Positions 24,924 through 34,282 are shown, counted from the first letter of the stretch. The stretch: 64,000 nucleotides of DNA from CAYUQT01 sp964596165 (GCA_964596165.1 CAZQTW010000023.1:14468-78467), one strand, 5' to 3'. Numbers and translations: made by a program. The notes: generated by a model from the sequence alone, not told the origin.

Positions 24924-27376
24924 GTCCCGAGCAACTTCACGCCCGTTTGGCTGAAAGGGTGGTACTGTTGGATGGTGCCACGGGTACCGAGTTTCAGCGG
25001 CGCGGTCTTCCGGCGGGCGTGTGCCCGGAATTGTGGGCCGCGCAGAACCCTGCCTGTGTCCGGGAAATTCATGTTGGATACTTCGAGGCGGGATCGGATG
25101 CCGTTTATAGCTGCACGTTTGGGGCGAATCGATTCAAGCTCGCCGAGTACGGCATTCGGCCGGGATCAGTGTCGGCCTTGAACGAACGTCTGGCCGGTAT
25201 CTCCCGGTACGTCGTTCCGCCCGGCAAGCTTTTGGTGGGCGACATTGGTCCGACGGGACATCTGGTGGCGCCGTTCGGCGAGTTACCTTTTGAGGACGCG
25301 GTCGAAGCCTTCGCCGAGCAAGTCCGCGGCCTGGTTGCGGCCGGGGTCGACCTCCTTGTAGTCGAGACCATGATGGACATACAGGAAGCGCGAGCGGCCT
25401 TGATCGCCTGCCGGGAAACATGTGACCTTCCCGTCCTCGTCAGCATGACGTATGACGAAAGCATCCACACGTTGACTGGAACGGTCCCGGAAGCGGCGAC
25501 GGTCATTCTTCAGTCGCTGGGCGCATTCGCCGTAGGCTGCAACTGTTCGACCGGTCCCGACGCCATGAGGACCGTGCTGGATCGCATGAGGCCTGTCGCT
25601 CGCGTGCCGTTGTTTGCCAAGCCCAATGCCGGTTTGCCCATCCTCCGACAGGGCAAGACGCTGTTCGACATGGACGCCGAGACGTTCGGTCGGAAGACGT
25701 CATTTCTGGTCGAAGCCGGCGCGGGCATCCTGGGGGGCTGCTGCGGTACAGGAGCAGATCACATCCGCGCGCTTTCCGCGCAGGCCTACGGTCTCAAAAC
25801 GCCGGCCGTCGGCCGGCCGTCGCAGTTGCACTTGTCCTCGCCTCGGAAAGTCGTTTCACCGGGGCCGGCCAGGCCGCTGACGGTGATCGGAGAACGCATC
25901 AATCCCACCGGCAAGAAGAAGCTCCAGCAGGCGCTACGGGAGCGCGACTACACCGAAGTCCTGCTCTTGGCGTCAGAACAGGCTGCGGCCGGGGCACAGC
26001 TCCTGGACGTCAACGCCGGCATGAGCGGCATAGATGAAATCCGGGTTCTGCCGGACCTCCTTCAAACGCTCAGCGTCGCTGTCGACAGTCCCCTTGTCCT
26101 GGATTCGTCCTCGCCGGAGGTGCTGGCGGCGGCGTTGCGCGAGTATCCCGGGCGGGCGCTGGTCAATTCGGTCTCCGCCGAGCGCAAGAAACTGCACGAT
26201 CTGTTGCCGATCGCGACCCGATACGGTGCGGCAATTCTGGTGTTGCCTCTCGACGACGATGGCGTTCCAGGAACGGCCCGCGAACGGGCCGAGCGTGTGC
26301 GGCTCATCGCTCGTGAGGCGGAACTCCTCGGTTGTCTGCGCCACGATTTGGTGGTGGACGGACTCGTGATGACGATCTCCAGTTCCTCGAATGCCGCGCA
26401 AGCGGCGCTGGAGACAGTGCAATGGGCCTCGCAGGAATTCGGCGTGAACACCATCCTCGGCTTGTCCAACGTATCGTTCGGCCTACCGGCCAGACCGTGG
26501 CTGAACGCGACGTTTCTGGCCATGGCCGTTGCGCGAGGGCTTACCATGGTCATCGCGAACCCCTGCGAATCCACGTTCGCCTCGGTGGTACGAGCCAGTG
26601 ACGCCCTTCAGGCGGCCGATCCCGGTTGCCTTCGCTATATCACGCATTTTTCCCGCCCGTCGGATGGATTGTTGGTTACGCCTGCCGGTCCGGCGGAGGC
26701 GTGTCGCCAAGCCGTTCTGCAGGGCCATCGAGAACGGATCGGCTCATTGGTTCGCGAGGCGCTGGACAGAGGCTTGTCCCCGTACTCGCTGATCGAGGAG
26801 CAGCTGATCCCCGCCCTCATCGACGTCGGCGACCGCTTCGAGCGCAAGGAGTACTTTTTGCCGCAGCTCATGCTCTCGGCGGAGACCGTTCAGAAGGCGT
26901 TCGAGCTCCTGGAGCCTCTGCTGGATGAGGCCGGAAAGACAAAGATCGGCAAGGTGGTTGTCGCGACCGTTCAGGGCGACGTGCACGATATCGGGAAGAA
27001 TATCGTCGCCTTGATGCTTCGCAATTACGGTTTCGACGTGATTGATTTGGGCAAGGACGTGCCGACCGAGGAGATCCTCCGTCGGGTCCGACAGGAACGC
27101 GCGCACATTGTCGGTCTGTCGGCGCTGATGACCACAACCATGACCGAGATGGAGGAAATCATCGATCGTGCCAGGGCCGAACGGCTTCAAGTGAAGTTCA
27201 TGGTCGGCGGAGCGGTGGTCACCGAGGAGTACGCCAGGCAAATCGGGGCCGACGCGTATGCTCGCGACGCGGTCGGCGCCGCCAAGGCCGCCCGGAGCCT
27301 GATGGAGCAGCAAGCCAAGCAGGGTTCGAACAGTTCGTCCGGAGAGAGTTCTGGTGGCAACCCGCCGTCCACGTAA
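24920..27376 (+). CDS. metH: Cobalamin-dependent methionine synthase lacking the activation domain
   Basis: MetH moves the methyl group of methyltetrahydrofolate to homocysteine through B12. Of 818 residues, 1-300 form the homocysteine barrel with zinc ligands C207, C274 and C275 (GCNC, GGCCG). Residues 318-590 form the pterin-binding barrel (TVIGERINPTGKKK). Residues 600-800 are the B12 cap and Rossmann modules with DVHDIGKN at 687-694, whose histidine binds cobalt. The protein ends there, without the activation domain that makes E. coli MetH about 1,200 residues. The GTG start overlaps the stop of the activation-domain gene. Confidence 0.95.
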   Translation: MSPEQLHARLAERVVLLDGATGTEFQRRGLPAGVCPELWAAQNPACVREIHVGYFEAGSDAVYSCTFGANRFKLAEYGIRPGSVSALNERLAGISRYVVPPGKLLVGDIGPTGHLVAPFGELPFEDAVEAFAEQVRGLVAAGVDLLVVETMMDIQEARAALIACRETCDLPVLVSMTYDESIHTLTGTVPEAATVILQSLGAFAVGCNCSTGPDAMRTVLDRMRPVARVPLFAKPNAGLPILRQGKTLFDMDAETFGRKTSFLVEAGAGILGGCCGTGADHIRALSAQAYGLKTPAVGRPSQLHLSSPRKVVSPGPARPLTVIGERINPTGKKKLQQALRERDYTEVLLLASEQAAAGAQLLDVNAGMSGIDEIRVLPDLLQTLSVAVDSPLVLDSSSPEVLAAALREYPGRALVNSVSAERKKLHDLLPIATRYGAAILVLPLDDDGVPGTARERAERVRLIAREAELLGCLRHDLVVDGLVMTISSSSNAAQAALETVQWASQEFGVNTILGLSNVSFGLPARPWLNATFLAMAVARGLTMVIANPCESTFASVVRASDALQAADPGCLRYITHFSRPSDGLLVTPAGPAEACRQAVLQGHRERIGSLVREALDRGLSPYSLIEEQLIPALIDVGDRFERKEYFLPQLMLSAETVQKAFELLEPLLDEAGKTKIGKVVVATVQGDVHDIGKNIVALMLRNYGFDVIDLGKDVPTEEILRRVRQERAHIVGLSALMTTTMTEMEEIIDRARAERLQVKFMVGGAVVTEEYARQIGADAYARDAVGAAKAARSLMEQQAKQGSNSSSGESSGGNPPST

Positions 27377-27508
27377 AGAAGCTGCTCGGTGCTTGCCATC
27401 CAGAGGGGCCGATTCCCGACTTAGGACGGGCGGGGTCTTGAGGCCGAGCCTCCGCGAGCGTATCCTCTGGGACCGTTGAAAGTCGACGCGAGAGCAGGAG
27501 CGTCCGTC

Positions 27509-28831
27509 ATGAGAGGTCCGGTCAGAAGCACGATCGTGTCCCTGTTGCTAGCGGGGGGGATGTGTGCTGCCCAGACGATGTCGCCGGAAAAGCGGCGGGA
27601 ATTCGCGGAGCAGGCGGCGATCGCCGACGGCTATCGTCAACTCCGGCTGAAGATCGGCGCAATGAAGGTCGACAACTCTCAAACCGTGGGTGATATCGCG
27701 GCCGGTTCGTCCGCAATGGCGATCGCCCTGCGCCGGTTGGTGGCGAAGGCGGAACGTGTTGGTTCGACGCGCTACTACTCGAATGGCGACGCGGAAGTCG
27801 ATCTCAAGCTTTCTCTTCGGCCGGTTCTTGAGGGGTTGTTGAAGGCGGAGAGCGTCGAGTCCGTCGGCACCGCGACAAGACCTTTGAACCTGGACGCTCG
27901 GATCAAGGAGGCAGAGGCCGAACAGGTCACGGTTACGGGGTTTGGCAGCGCTCCGACGGACGATGAATTGACGGATCCTCCGGGCTGGCCCGGGGCGAAG
28001 GATGCGGGCGATCTGCCGCCGCCCGGCTGGGCCAATGTGCAGGCGGCGGGTTTCCAGGCGGCCGAACGGGCGGCGGAACTGGATGCACTCGAGCACCTGG
28101 GGCGGCAGATCGAGCAGCTTCGGATGGAACGTTCTCGGACGGTGGGGGATTGGGCGGCTGCGGTACCGGCCGTGGCGCAGGGACTCCGCCGGCCTTTCAG
28201 CGGCGTTCGGTTGACCAAGTCGGAGTATCTTCCGGAGCAGGTGTGTCGGATCTATGCCGAGGTTGACATCCCGGCCGTCATTACGAGGTTGAAGCAGCTT
28301 CGTGGCCAGGTTGACCCGAAGGTGGATGTCACGGATTCGGACGTCGACGGCATTGCCCGATTGTCCACCGTCGAGCGGCTGCGGGCGGCGGGGTACGGGC
28401 TGCCTCCGGCATCGTTGTTGCGTCAGAATCCGTACGCCGTGGTCGAACTTGACGAGCCCGAGTGGGCCAAGCAATCGTTGAGAGCGACGGCGGCGGGCTC
28501 GATACCCCGTCTTGACTCGTCGGAGGATCGCCTGATCGACTTGGCGGTGCAGGACGCCCGGATTGCCGCCCAACTTCGACTGGCCGAGCAAATGGATACG
28601 TTGGAGTTGCCCGGCGGGGGAAAGGTGCAAGCGTTTCTCAGTAGCCACGAGAACCTATCGGAAGACATCTTGCGTTTCCTGAGCGGGGCAAGGACGATTG
28701 AGGGGCCGACAATCGATCGGGGGGCGCGTCGGGTGTCGTTGACGCTTGAATTGCCTCTCGAGCGGCTCTGGTTGATTCTGCGGCAGGCGATTCCTGCAGT
28801 GGAGGCGACCACGAAACCTTCCGCCCGATGA
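27509..28831 (+). CDS. Secreted LPP20-like repeat protein
   Basis: The 440-aa protein has a signal peptide (residues 1-21, LLLAGGMCAAQ). At least two copies, perhaps three, of an LPP20-like unit follow. Each has a helix with A-x-x-DALxxL, then a TVGD turn, then a strand with E-V-D (for example GYRQLRLKIG with NSQTVGD, and DALEHLGRQIEQLRMERSRTVGD). The third copy near residues 345-435 is weaker. Such proteins occur in outer-membrane or flagellar-linked settings elsewhere; the role here is unknown. ATG 27509 has AGGAG upstream. It converges on glnA. Confidence 0.6.
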   Translation: MRGPVRSTIVSLLLAGGMCAAQTMSPEKRREFAEQAAIADGYRQLRLKIGAMKVDNSQTVGDIAAGSSAMAIALRRLVAKAERVGSTRYYSNGDAEVDLKLSLRPVLEGLLKAESVESVGTATRPLNLDARIKEAEAEQVTVTGFGSAPTDDELTDPPGWPGAKDAGDLPPPGWANVQAAGFQAAERAAELDALEHLGRQIEQLRMERSRTVGDWAAAVPAVAQGLRRPFSGVRLTKSEYLPEQVCRIYAEVDIPAVITRLKQLRGQVDPKVDVTDSDVDGIARLSTVERLRAAGYGLPPASLLRQNPYAVVELDEPEWAKQSLRATAAGSIPRLDSSEDRLIDLAVQDARIAAQLRLAEQMDTLELPGGGKVQAFLSSHENLSEDILRFLSGARTIEGPTIDRGARRVSLTLELPLERLWLILRQAIPAVEATTKPSAR

Positions 28832-28894
28832 TCCCGCGCCAACGTGGGCGGACGCTTCGGGGGATCTTCCCGGTTCGTCGGACGATTATGAAAG

Positions 28895-28925
28895 AACGCG
28901 GGGCAGACTGAATCTGCCCCGCGGC
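28895..28925 (-). terminator. Terminator hairpin downstream of glnA
   Basis: A perfect 11-bp stem (CGCGGGGCAGA at 28897-28907 with its complement at 28913-28923, 5-nt loop) lies between two convergent genes. On the minus strand TTCTTTC follows the stem, so it mainly ends glnA; it may also slow transcription from the other side. Confidence 0.75.
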
Positions 28926-28967
28926 GTGTATTGCGTGAACGGTCTCCGGACTCGTCGCTCGTGGCCC

Positions 28968-30380
28968 TCAACTGTCGTAGTAGAGGGCGAACTCGTAGGG
29001 ATGGGGTCGCAGGTGAATCGGGTTGAGTTCCTTCTCCCGCTTCCACGTGACCCAGGCCTCGATCAGATCGCTGGTGAAGACGCCTCCCTTGGTCAAGAAG
29101 TCGTGATCTTTCTCGAGGGCATCGATGGCTTCTTCCAGCGAGCCCGGAGTCTTGGGCGTGGACTTCAACTCTTCCTTTGTCATCTCATAGATGTCGCGCT
29201 CGAGCGGCTTGCCCGGGTCAAGCTTGTTCTGGATGCCGTCGATCGCCGCCATCAAGATGGCCGGAAACGCCAGGTAGGGGTTGCAGGTCGGATCGGGACA
29301 ACGGAACTCCAACCGTTTGGCCTTCGGACTCTTGGAATACATCGGAATCCGGATGCCGGCGGAGCGGTTGCGGGCCGACATACAGAGGTTGACGGGGGCC
29401 TCGAAACCCGGGACCAGCCGACGATAGGAGTTGGTGGTCGGGGCGGCGAACGCCAGAATGGCGGCGGCGTGTTTCAGAATGCCGCCGATGGCGTAGAGGG
29501 CGAGATCCGTCAGACCGGCGTACTTATCGCCCGCGAAGAGCGGCTTGCCGTCCTTCCACAAAGAGAAGTGGGTGTGCATGCCGCTGCCGTTGTCCTCAAA
29601 GACAGGCTTGGGCATGAACGTCACGGTCTTGCCGTGGCGGCGTGCGACGTTCTTACAGATGTACTTGTACCACAGGAGCTGGTCGGCCATTTTGAGCAGG
29701 CTTTGGAACTTCATGTCGATCTCGCTTTGGCCGGCCGTTGCGACCTCGTGATGATGCGCTTCAACAACGATGCCGACCTTGCGCATTTCGTAGACCATTT
29801 CGCCGCGCAGGTCGTGGTAGGTATCCGTCGGGCTTACCGGGAAGTAACCGCCTTTGAAGCTGGGCTTGTATCCCAGGTTCGGTTCCTCGATCCGCGCGCT
29901 GTTCCAGGCGCCTTCCACCGAATCGATCTGGTACATGCCCCGATGCTGATTTTGCTCGAATCGCACCTCATCAAAGATGAAGAATTCAGGCTCCGGACCG
30001 AAGAAGGCGGTGTCGGCGATGCCGGTTTGCCTGACGAACTCCTCGGCCTTTCGCGCGACGAAGCGCGGGTCGCGCGTATAGTCCTTCCGCGACTCCGGAT
30101 CGACGATGTTGGCGATCACGCTGACGGTCGGTTTGGCGAAGAAGGGGTCCAGCACGGCGGTGTTGGGATCGGGCACGGCCATCATGTCCGACTTCTCAAT
30201 GCCCTGCCACCCGCGGATCGACGATCCGTCGAAGCCCAGTCCCTCCACAAACGTGCCTTCGTCGAGCACGTCGATCGGGAATGAGCAGTGTTGCCACGTG
30301 CCCAATAGGTCGACAAACTTCAGGTCGACCATCTCGGAGCCATGTTTCTTGGCGAATTCAAAGAACTCTTTCGGCGTCAT
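28968..30380 (-). CDS. glnA: Glutamine synthetase type I
   Basis: GlnA joins ammonia to glutamate. The protein (470 aa) carries DGSSIRGWQ (51-59), the metal/substrate motifs FFGPEPEFFIFD (127-138) and NGSGMHTHFS (264-273), and a conserved Tyr at 398 (ERDIYEM), the place of adenylylation in type I-beta enzymes. I chose ATG 30380 with GGAG 6 nt upstream. A sigma-54 promoter lies 270 nt upstream and an activator-type dyad beyond that, so expression probably responds to nitrogen status. It heads the glnA / glnK-amt / nifA-like group on the minus strand. Confidence 0.97.
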   Translation of the reverse strand: MTPKEFFEFAKKHGSEMVDLKFVDLLGTWQHCSFPIDVLDEGTFVEGLGFDGSSIRGWQGIEKSDMMAVPDPNTAVLDPFFAKPTVSVIANIVDPESRKDYTRDPRFVARKAEEFVRQTGIADTAFFGPEPEFFIFDEVRFEQNQHRGMYQIDSVEGAWNSARIEEPNLGYKPSFKGGYFPVSPTDTYHDLRGEMVYEMRKVGIVVEAHHHEVATAGQSEIDMKFQSLLKMADQLLWYKYICKNVARRHGKTVTFMPKPVFEDNGSGMHTHFSLWKDGKPLFAGDKYAGLTDLALYAIGGILKHAAAILAFAAPTTNSYRRLVPGFEAPVNLCMSARNRSAGIRIPMYSKSPKAKRLEFRCPDPTCNPYLAFPAILMAAIDGIQNKLDPGKPLERDIYEMTKEELKSTPKTPGSLEEAIDALEKDHDFLTKGGVFTSDLIEAWVTWKREKELNPIHLRPHPYEFALYYDS

Positions 30381-30648
30381 CTCTTGCTCCTTATGAGTTT
30401 TCAGTTTGCCCCTGGTGTGATGCGCAGGTGCGCGACGCACACGCATACGGCGTCACAGGAATCCGACTTCTTCCCTTCGGATTCGACTCGGTGGGCGGAC
30501 GAGTCATCGTGGCGTCCGACACTATAGTCATTCCCGACCGTGTCAACAACCGTTGCCTTTCGGCGTCGAGGGCCCTAGCAGGATGCTCGCGGTCCCTGAC
30601 GCCCCGGTTCCGTTGAAGCATCGATCCTTTCGAGCTATCCGGGACCCC

Positions 30649-30663
30649 GCAATCCTTGTGCCA
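30649..30663 (-). promoter_or_regulatory. Sigma-54 promoter of glnA
   Basis: TGGCAC-AAGGA-TTGC (minus strand, 30663 to 30649) matches the -24/-12 consensus at every conserved base. Transcription would begin near 30637, giving a leader of about 255 nt to the glnA start codon. Confidence 0.85.
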
Positions 30664-30768
30664 CCGGGTCGAAACGCATCATGTTCCCGAACGTCATGAG
30701 GTTAGGTGATTCACGGGGTTCTGGGGTCGATCGATCAAGCTACAACAATGTCTGAATAACAACGCAAT

Positions 30769-30784
30769 CCTACACATAGGTAGG
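30769..30784 (-). promoter_or_regulatory. Putative activator site upstream of glnA
   Basis: CCTAC-ACATAG-GTAGG is a perfect 5-bp dyad with 6-nt spacer, 106 bp upstream of the -24 element. The same dyad type occurs upstream of amt and of the NifA-type gene, so it is a candidate binding site for that regulator. Confidence 0.6.
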
Positions 30785-30796
30785 TGTGGCTTACCC

Positions 30797-31138
30797 TTAT
30801 CCGATGGCTTGGCCGCCGGACTCACCGGTCCGGATTCGTATGCATTCGGGCAGATCCAGTACGAAGATCTTTCCGTCGCCGATCTGCCCCGTGCATGCGC
30901 CCGTTCGAATGGCCTCAATGGTCGGCCGGACGAATTCCTCATTCACGGCGATTTCCAGCTTGACCTTGCGAAGCAGGCACCCCGCTTCCTTGTGACTGCG
31001 GTAGACCTCGGCGATTCCTTTCTGGCGACCGCGTCCGACCACATTGGTGACGGTGACGAGGTGAATCTCCTTTTCCGTCAGCCGGTTGAGGACCTCATCC
31101 AGCCTGTCGGGTTGTATAACCGCGATGATGTATTTCAT
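30797..31138 (-). CDS. glnK: P-II nitrogen regulatory protein, GlnK type
   Basis: This trimeric sensor of 2-oxoglutarate and ADP/ATP (113 aa) starts MKYIIAVIQP and has the T-loop GRGRQKGIAEVYRSH and the ATP-loop TGQIGDGKIFV. R47, the residue that plugs the Amt pore in GlnK-Amt complexes, is present. Position 51, where the uridylylated tyrosine sits in enteric PII proteins, is glutamate; Y46 is kept. It follows amt by 13 nt, so it probably gates that channel. An open frame extends upstream into amt but the ATG at 31138 fits the family. Confidence 0.95.
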   Translation of the reverse strand: MKYIIAVIQPDRLDEVLNRLTEKEIHLVTVTNVVGRGRQKGIAEVYRSHKEAGCLLRKVKLEIAVNEEFVRPTIEAIRTGACTGQIGDGKIFVLDLPECIRIRTGESGGQAIG

Positions 31139-31151
31139 TGAGCCGGCTCCT

Positions 31152-32492
31152 TTAATCAATAACCGTGTAGGCGGCCTCTTTGTGTTGCGTGAGGTCCAAT
31201 CCGATTCGCTCGTCGTGCTCGGAAACCCGAAGGCCGACCAGGACATCGACCAGCTTGAACAAGAGCACGGACATGACGAGTGAGAAGACCATCGTGACCA
31301 GCACCGCCTTGATCTGTATCCACAACTGGGCGGGGTTTCCGCAAAAGAGCCCGTCTGCACCGGCCGAATTCACCGCCTTGTCGGCCCACAGGCCGGTGGC
31401 GATGGCGCCCCAGGTCCCGCCTATGCCGTGGACTCCGAAAGCGTCGAGCGTGTCGTCGTAACCGAAGTATGCCTTCGCATACGTGACGGACAGCCAGCAG
31501 ATCACGCCGGCCCCGAGGCCGATTCCCAGGGCCCCCATGGGCGTTACAAAACCCGCGGCGGGTGTGATCGCCACCAGACCCGCCACGGCGCCAGTAATCA
31601 TTCCCAGTACGGTGGGACGGCCGTGCTTCAGCCAGTCCAGGAGGGACCACGTGACGCCCGCGCCGGCCGTCGCCGTGTGCGTGACGACGAAGGCCCCGGC
31701 GGCGAGTCCGTTGGCGCTCAGGGCGCTGCCCGCATTGAATCCGAACCATCCGAACCACAGAAGGCCGGCCCCGAGGACGCCGAAGGGCAGACTGTGAGGA
31801 GGGGAGATTCCGTTCGGATGTCCTTGACGTTTGCCCAGGAGGAGTGCCGCCGCAAGTGCCGCAATTCCGGCATTGATGTGAACGACGGTGCCGCCCGCGA
31901 AGTCCAACGCGCCCTGGGTCCTCAAGAACCCGCCGACTCCCCACACCCAGTGGGCCACGGGATCGTACACGAAGGTTGCCCACAGGAGCGAGAAGAGGCA
32001 AAACGCGCCGAACTTCATCCGTTCGGCAAACGCCCCCAGAATCAGCGCCGGCGTGATCACCGCGAACATGGCCTGGAAGATCATGAATGCCTGGTGCGGA
32101 ATCGTCGCGGCGTAGTCAGGGTTGGGATCGAGTCCGACGCCTCTCAGCCCCCACCATGCCAGGTTGCCGACAAGGCCCTTAACGTCGGGTCCAAAGGCGA
32201 GGCTGTAGCCGAAGACCACCCACTGCAAGCTGACCAGACACAGGATCATCATGCACTGCATCAGGATGGACAGGACATTCTTCTTGCGTACCAGGCCGCC
32301 GTAGAAAAACGCCAGGCCGGGGGTCATCAGCATGACGAGGGCGGCGCTGATCAGAACCCAGGCCGTGTCGCCCGAGTCGATCTTCGCCGGGGGTTGGACC
32401 GGCGGAGCCGTCTGGGCATGCGCGGTCGATCCCGTCGTCAAGAACAGGAGAAGGAATGCCAATACGGGGACGAGCGGTTGAGTGATGTTCAC
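31152..32492 (-). CDS. amt: Ammonium channel Amt
   Basis: The 446-aa protein has a cleavable signal (residues 1-27, LAFLLLFLTTGSTAHAQ) and the eleven-helix Amt body. Recognisable parts are FFYGGLVRKKN, VVFGYSLAFG, the pore-histidine segments FAGGTVVHINAG and GVHGIGGTWGAIATG, and the C-terminal HDERIGLDLTQHKEAAY. I chose GTG 32492 since GGAG lies just upstream; a longer frame to 32552 lacks support. It is cotranscribed with glnK from a sigma-54 promoter about 80 nt before the start codon. Confidence 0.96.
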   Translation of the reverse strand: MNITQPLVPVLAFLLLFLTTGSTAHAQTAPPVQPPAKIDSGDTAWVLISAALVMLMTPGLAFFYGGLVRKKNVLSILMQCMMILCLVSLQWVVFGYSLAFGPDVKGLVGNLAWWGLRGVGLDPNPDYAATIPHQAFMIFQAMFAVITPALILGAFAERMKFGAFCLFSLLWATFVYDPVAHWVWGVGGFLRTQGALDFAGGTVVHINAGIAALAAALLLGKRQGHPNGISPPHSLPFGVLGAGLLWFGWFGFNAGSALSANGLAAGAFVVTHTATAGAGVTWSLLDWLKHGRPTVLGMITGAVAGLVAITPAAGFVTPMGALGIGLGAGVICWLSVTYAKAYFGYDDTLDAFGVHGIGGTWGAIATGLWADKAVNSAGADGLFCGNPAQLWIQIKAVLVTMVFSLVMSVLLFKLVDVLVGLRVSEHDERIGLDLTQHKEAAYTVID

Positions 32493-32573
32493 GTTCTGCT
32501 CCTGCTGTCTGATCGTCGGGCGTTTTCGCACGGTCGGTTGTTGCGAACGCACCGATCACATGGCCTTGGATGA

Positions 32574-32588
32574 GCCATTTGCGTGCCA
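32574..32588 (-). promoter_or_regulatory. Sigma-54 promoter of amt-glnK
   Basis: TGGCAC-GCAAA-TGGC (minus strand, 32588 to 32574) has a perfect -24 and a -12 with one mismatch (TGGC for TTGC) that keeps the essential GC. Expected start near 32563, about 70 nt before the amt GTG. Confidence 0.7.
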
Positions 32589-32692
32589 GGGGCCCAGCAG
32601 GGTGGCGCGAAAAGGGACAACGTGCTCAGGCAGAAGGGGTTACGACGACATGGGTGAATCGACGCGAGTGTACGATGGTCGAATCTAAGCTA

Positions 32693-32734
32693 CCTACTCG
32701 TATGTCGGCATATCATGTCCTACACAGGGGTACG
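32693..32734 (-). promoter_or_regulatory. Pair of putative activator sites upstream of amt
   Basis: Two dyads lie 26 bp apart: CCTAC-TCGTAT-GTCGG (32693-32708) and CCTAC-ACAGGG-GTACG (32719-32734). The first begins 105 bp upstream of the -24 element, the same distance as the glnA site. The second overlaps the stop codon of the NifA-type gene. Confidence 0.55.
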
Positions 32735-34282
32735 ATATCGTTTCGGATCGATGGCGTGTTTGGCCACCCGAAGGCCCATCAGCCTTTCGGTGAGCCCCAG
32801 GGCCCGCGCCGCCTTGGCCTTGTTGCCGCGAGCGGACTTGAGCGCGTCGATGATGAGTTCGCGTTCGACGTTGTCCAGAGCGGCTTGGAGATTGCCGGTG
32901 ACCCGTGTTCCGCTGCCTTCGGCCGTCTGCAGCGTAGGCGGCAGATGGTGTCCGTGGATGACATCATCGGTGCTCAAGAGGACCGCACGTTCCATGCAAT
33001 TTTCAAGCTCCCGCACATTGCCCGGCCAATGGTAGCTCATGAGCATATCGATGGCCGGAGTGGAAATACGACGGATGGTCTTGTGGTTAATCTTGCTGTA
33101 CTTCTCAACGAAATAGTCGGCCAGCAAGAGGATATCGGCCTTGCGCTCGCGGAGCGGCGGAATGTAGATGGGAAAGACGTTCAGGCGATAGTAGAGGTCC
33201 TGCCGGAAGTGGCCGTTGGAGATCAGTTGCTCCAGGTCGCGATTCGTGGCCGCCAGCACGCGAACGTCCGTCTTGATCGTCTGGGCGCCGCCGACCCGCT
33301 CGAATTCCTTTTCTTGAAGCACGCGCAAGAGCCGGATTTGGGTGGCGTGGGAGAGGTCGCCGACTTCGTCCAAGAAGAGCGTGCCTCCGTGAGCGAGCTC
33401 AAATCGCCCTTTTCGTTGGGCGATCGCGCCGGTGAATGCGCCTTTCTCATGACCGAACAATTCGCTTTCGATCACCGTTTCAGGCAGAGCGGCGCAACTG
33501 ACCTTGATGAAAGGACGGGCGGCTCGTTCGCTGTTGTAATGGATGGCATGGGCGACGAGTTCCTTGCCGACGCCGCTTTCGCCGCGGATGAGCACGGTCG
33601 CGTCGCTCTTGGAGACCTTGGCGATCAGATCGTAGACGGCCTGCATACCCTTGGAGTTGCCGATGATATTGGCCGGCTTGAAGCGATCCTTCAGTTCCTC
33701 CTGAAGACGTACGTTCTCTTCCATGAGGTGCCGGCGCTCCTCTTGGACGGCCCGGCGAAGCCGGATGGCCTGTGCAATCATCGAAGCGATGATCGAAAGA
33801 AGCCTGACGTCTTCATCAAGCGATACGGTTTCAGTGAAGAGGCGATCGGCGCTTAATGCGCCCATGACCTGATTGCCCAACTTGATCGGCACGCAAATGA
33901 ACGAGATGTCCTTTTTGCGGAGACGCTTTCTGGCCCCCGTGCGATTGAGGAACAGCGGTTCGGCGGAGATGCGGGGGACGACCGCCGGCTGACCGCTCTG
34001 GACCACCTTCCCCGTGACACCTTCCCCGGGCCTGTAGCGGCCGCGTTCCTGTTGGCTGGCGGACAGTCCGTAGGCCGCCTCGATGAAGATCTCTCCCGTT
34101 TCACGGTTCAGCAGGGTCAGCGTGCCGCGCAGCATTCCCATCCGGTTGGCCATGGCCTCCAGGACCGGGTCCACCACCTCCCTCAGATCGAGGCTCCGCC
34201 CGAGGGCCTGACTGATCTCGAAAAGCAGCGTGACTTCCTCAACTTCACGTCTGACCTTGGGTTCGCTTGCCTTAGGGCTCAT
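32720..34282 (-). CDS. NifA/NtrC-family sigma-54 activator with N-terminal GAF domain
   Basis: The protein (520 aa) has the NifA layout. A GAF sensor domain spans residues 15-180 and a coiled linker 180-205. The AAA+ core has Walker A GESGVGKE (234-241), the sigma-54 contact loop GAFTGA (281-286) and Walker B in GGTLFLDEVGDL. A Fis-type helix-turn-helix closes the protein (ARGNKAKAARALGLTERLM). It activates sigma-54 promoters; the adjacent glnA and amt promoters are the obvious targets. No nif structural genes are in view, so a nitrogen-assimilation role is more likely than nitrogen fixation. ATG 34282 has GAGG 5-6 nt upstream. Confidence 0.93.
   Translation of the reverse strand: MSPKASEPKVRREVEEVTLLFEISQALGRSLDLREVVDPVLEAMANRMGMLRGTLTLLNRETGEIFIEAAYGLSASQQERGRYRPGEGVTGKVVQSGQPAVVPRISAEPLFLNRTGARKRLRKKDISFICVPIKLGNQVMGALSADRLFTETVSLDEDVRLLSIIASMIAQAIRLRRAVQEERRHLMEENVRLQEELKDRFKPANIIGNSKGMQAVYDLIAKVSKSDATVLIRGESGVGKELVAHAIHYNSERAARPFIKVSCAALPETVIESELFGHEKGAFTGAIAQRKGRFELAHGGTLFLDEVGDLSHATQIRLLRVLQEKEFERVGGAQTIKTDVRVLAATNRDLEQLISNGHFRQDLYYRLNVFPIYIPPLRERKADILLLADYFVEKYSKINHKTIRRISTPAIDMLMSYHWPGNVRELENCMERAVLLSTDDVIHGHHLPPTLQTAEGSGTRVTGNLQAALDNVERELIIDALKSARGNKAKAARALGLTERLMGLRVAKHAIDPKRYRTPV

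Noticed and set aside
32720..34282. Regulator of nitrogen fixation (nifA in the strict sense)
   Set aside because: No nif genes are in the window and the linked targets are glnA and amt, so I call it NifA-type only.
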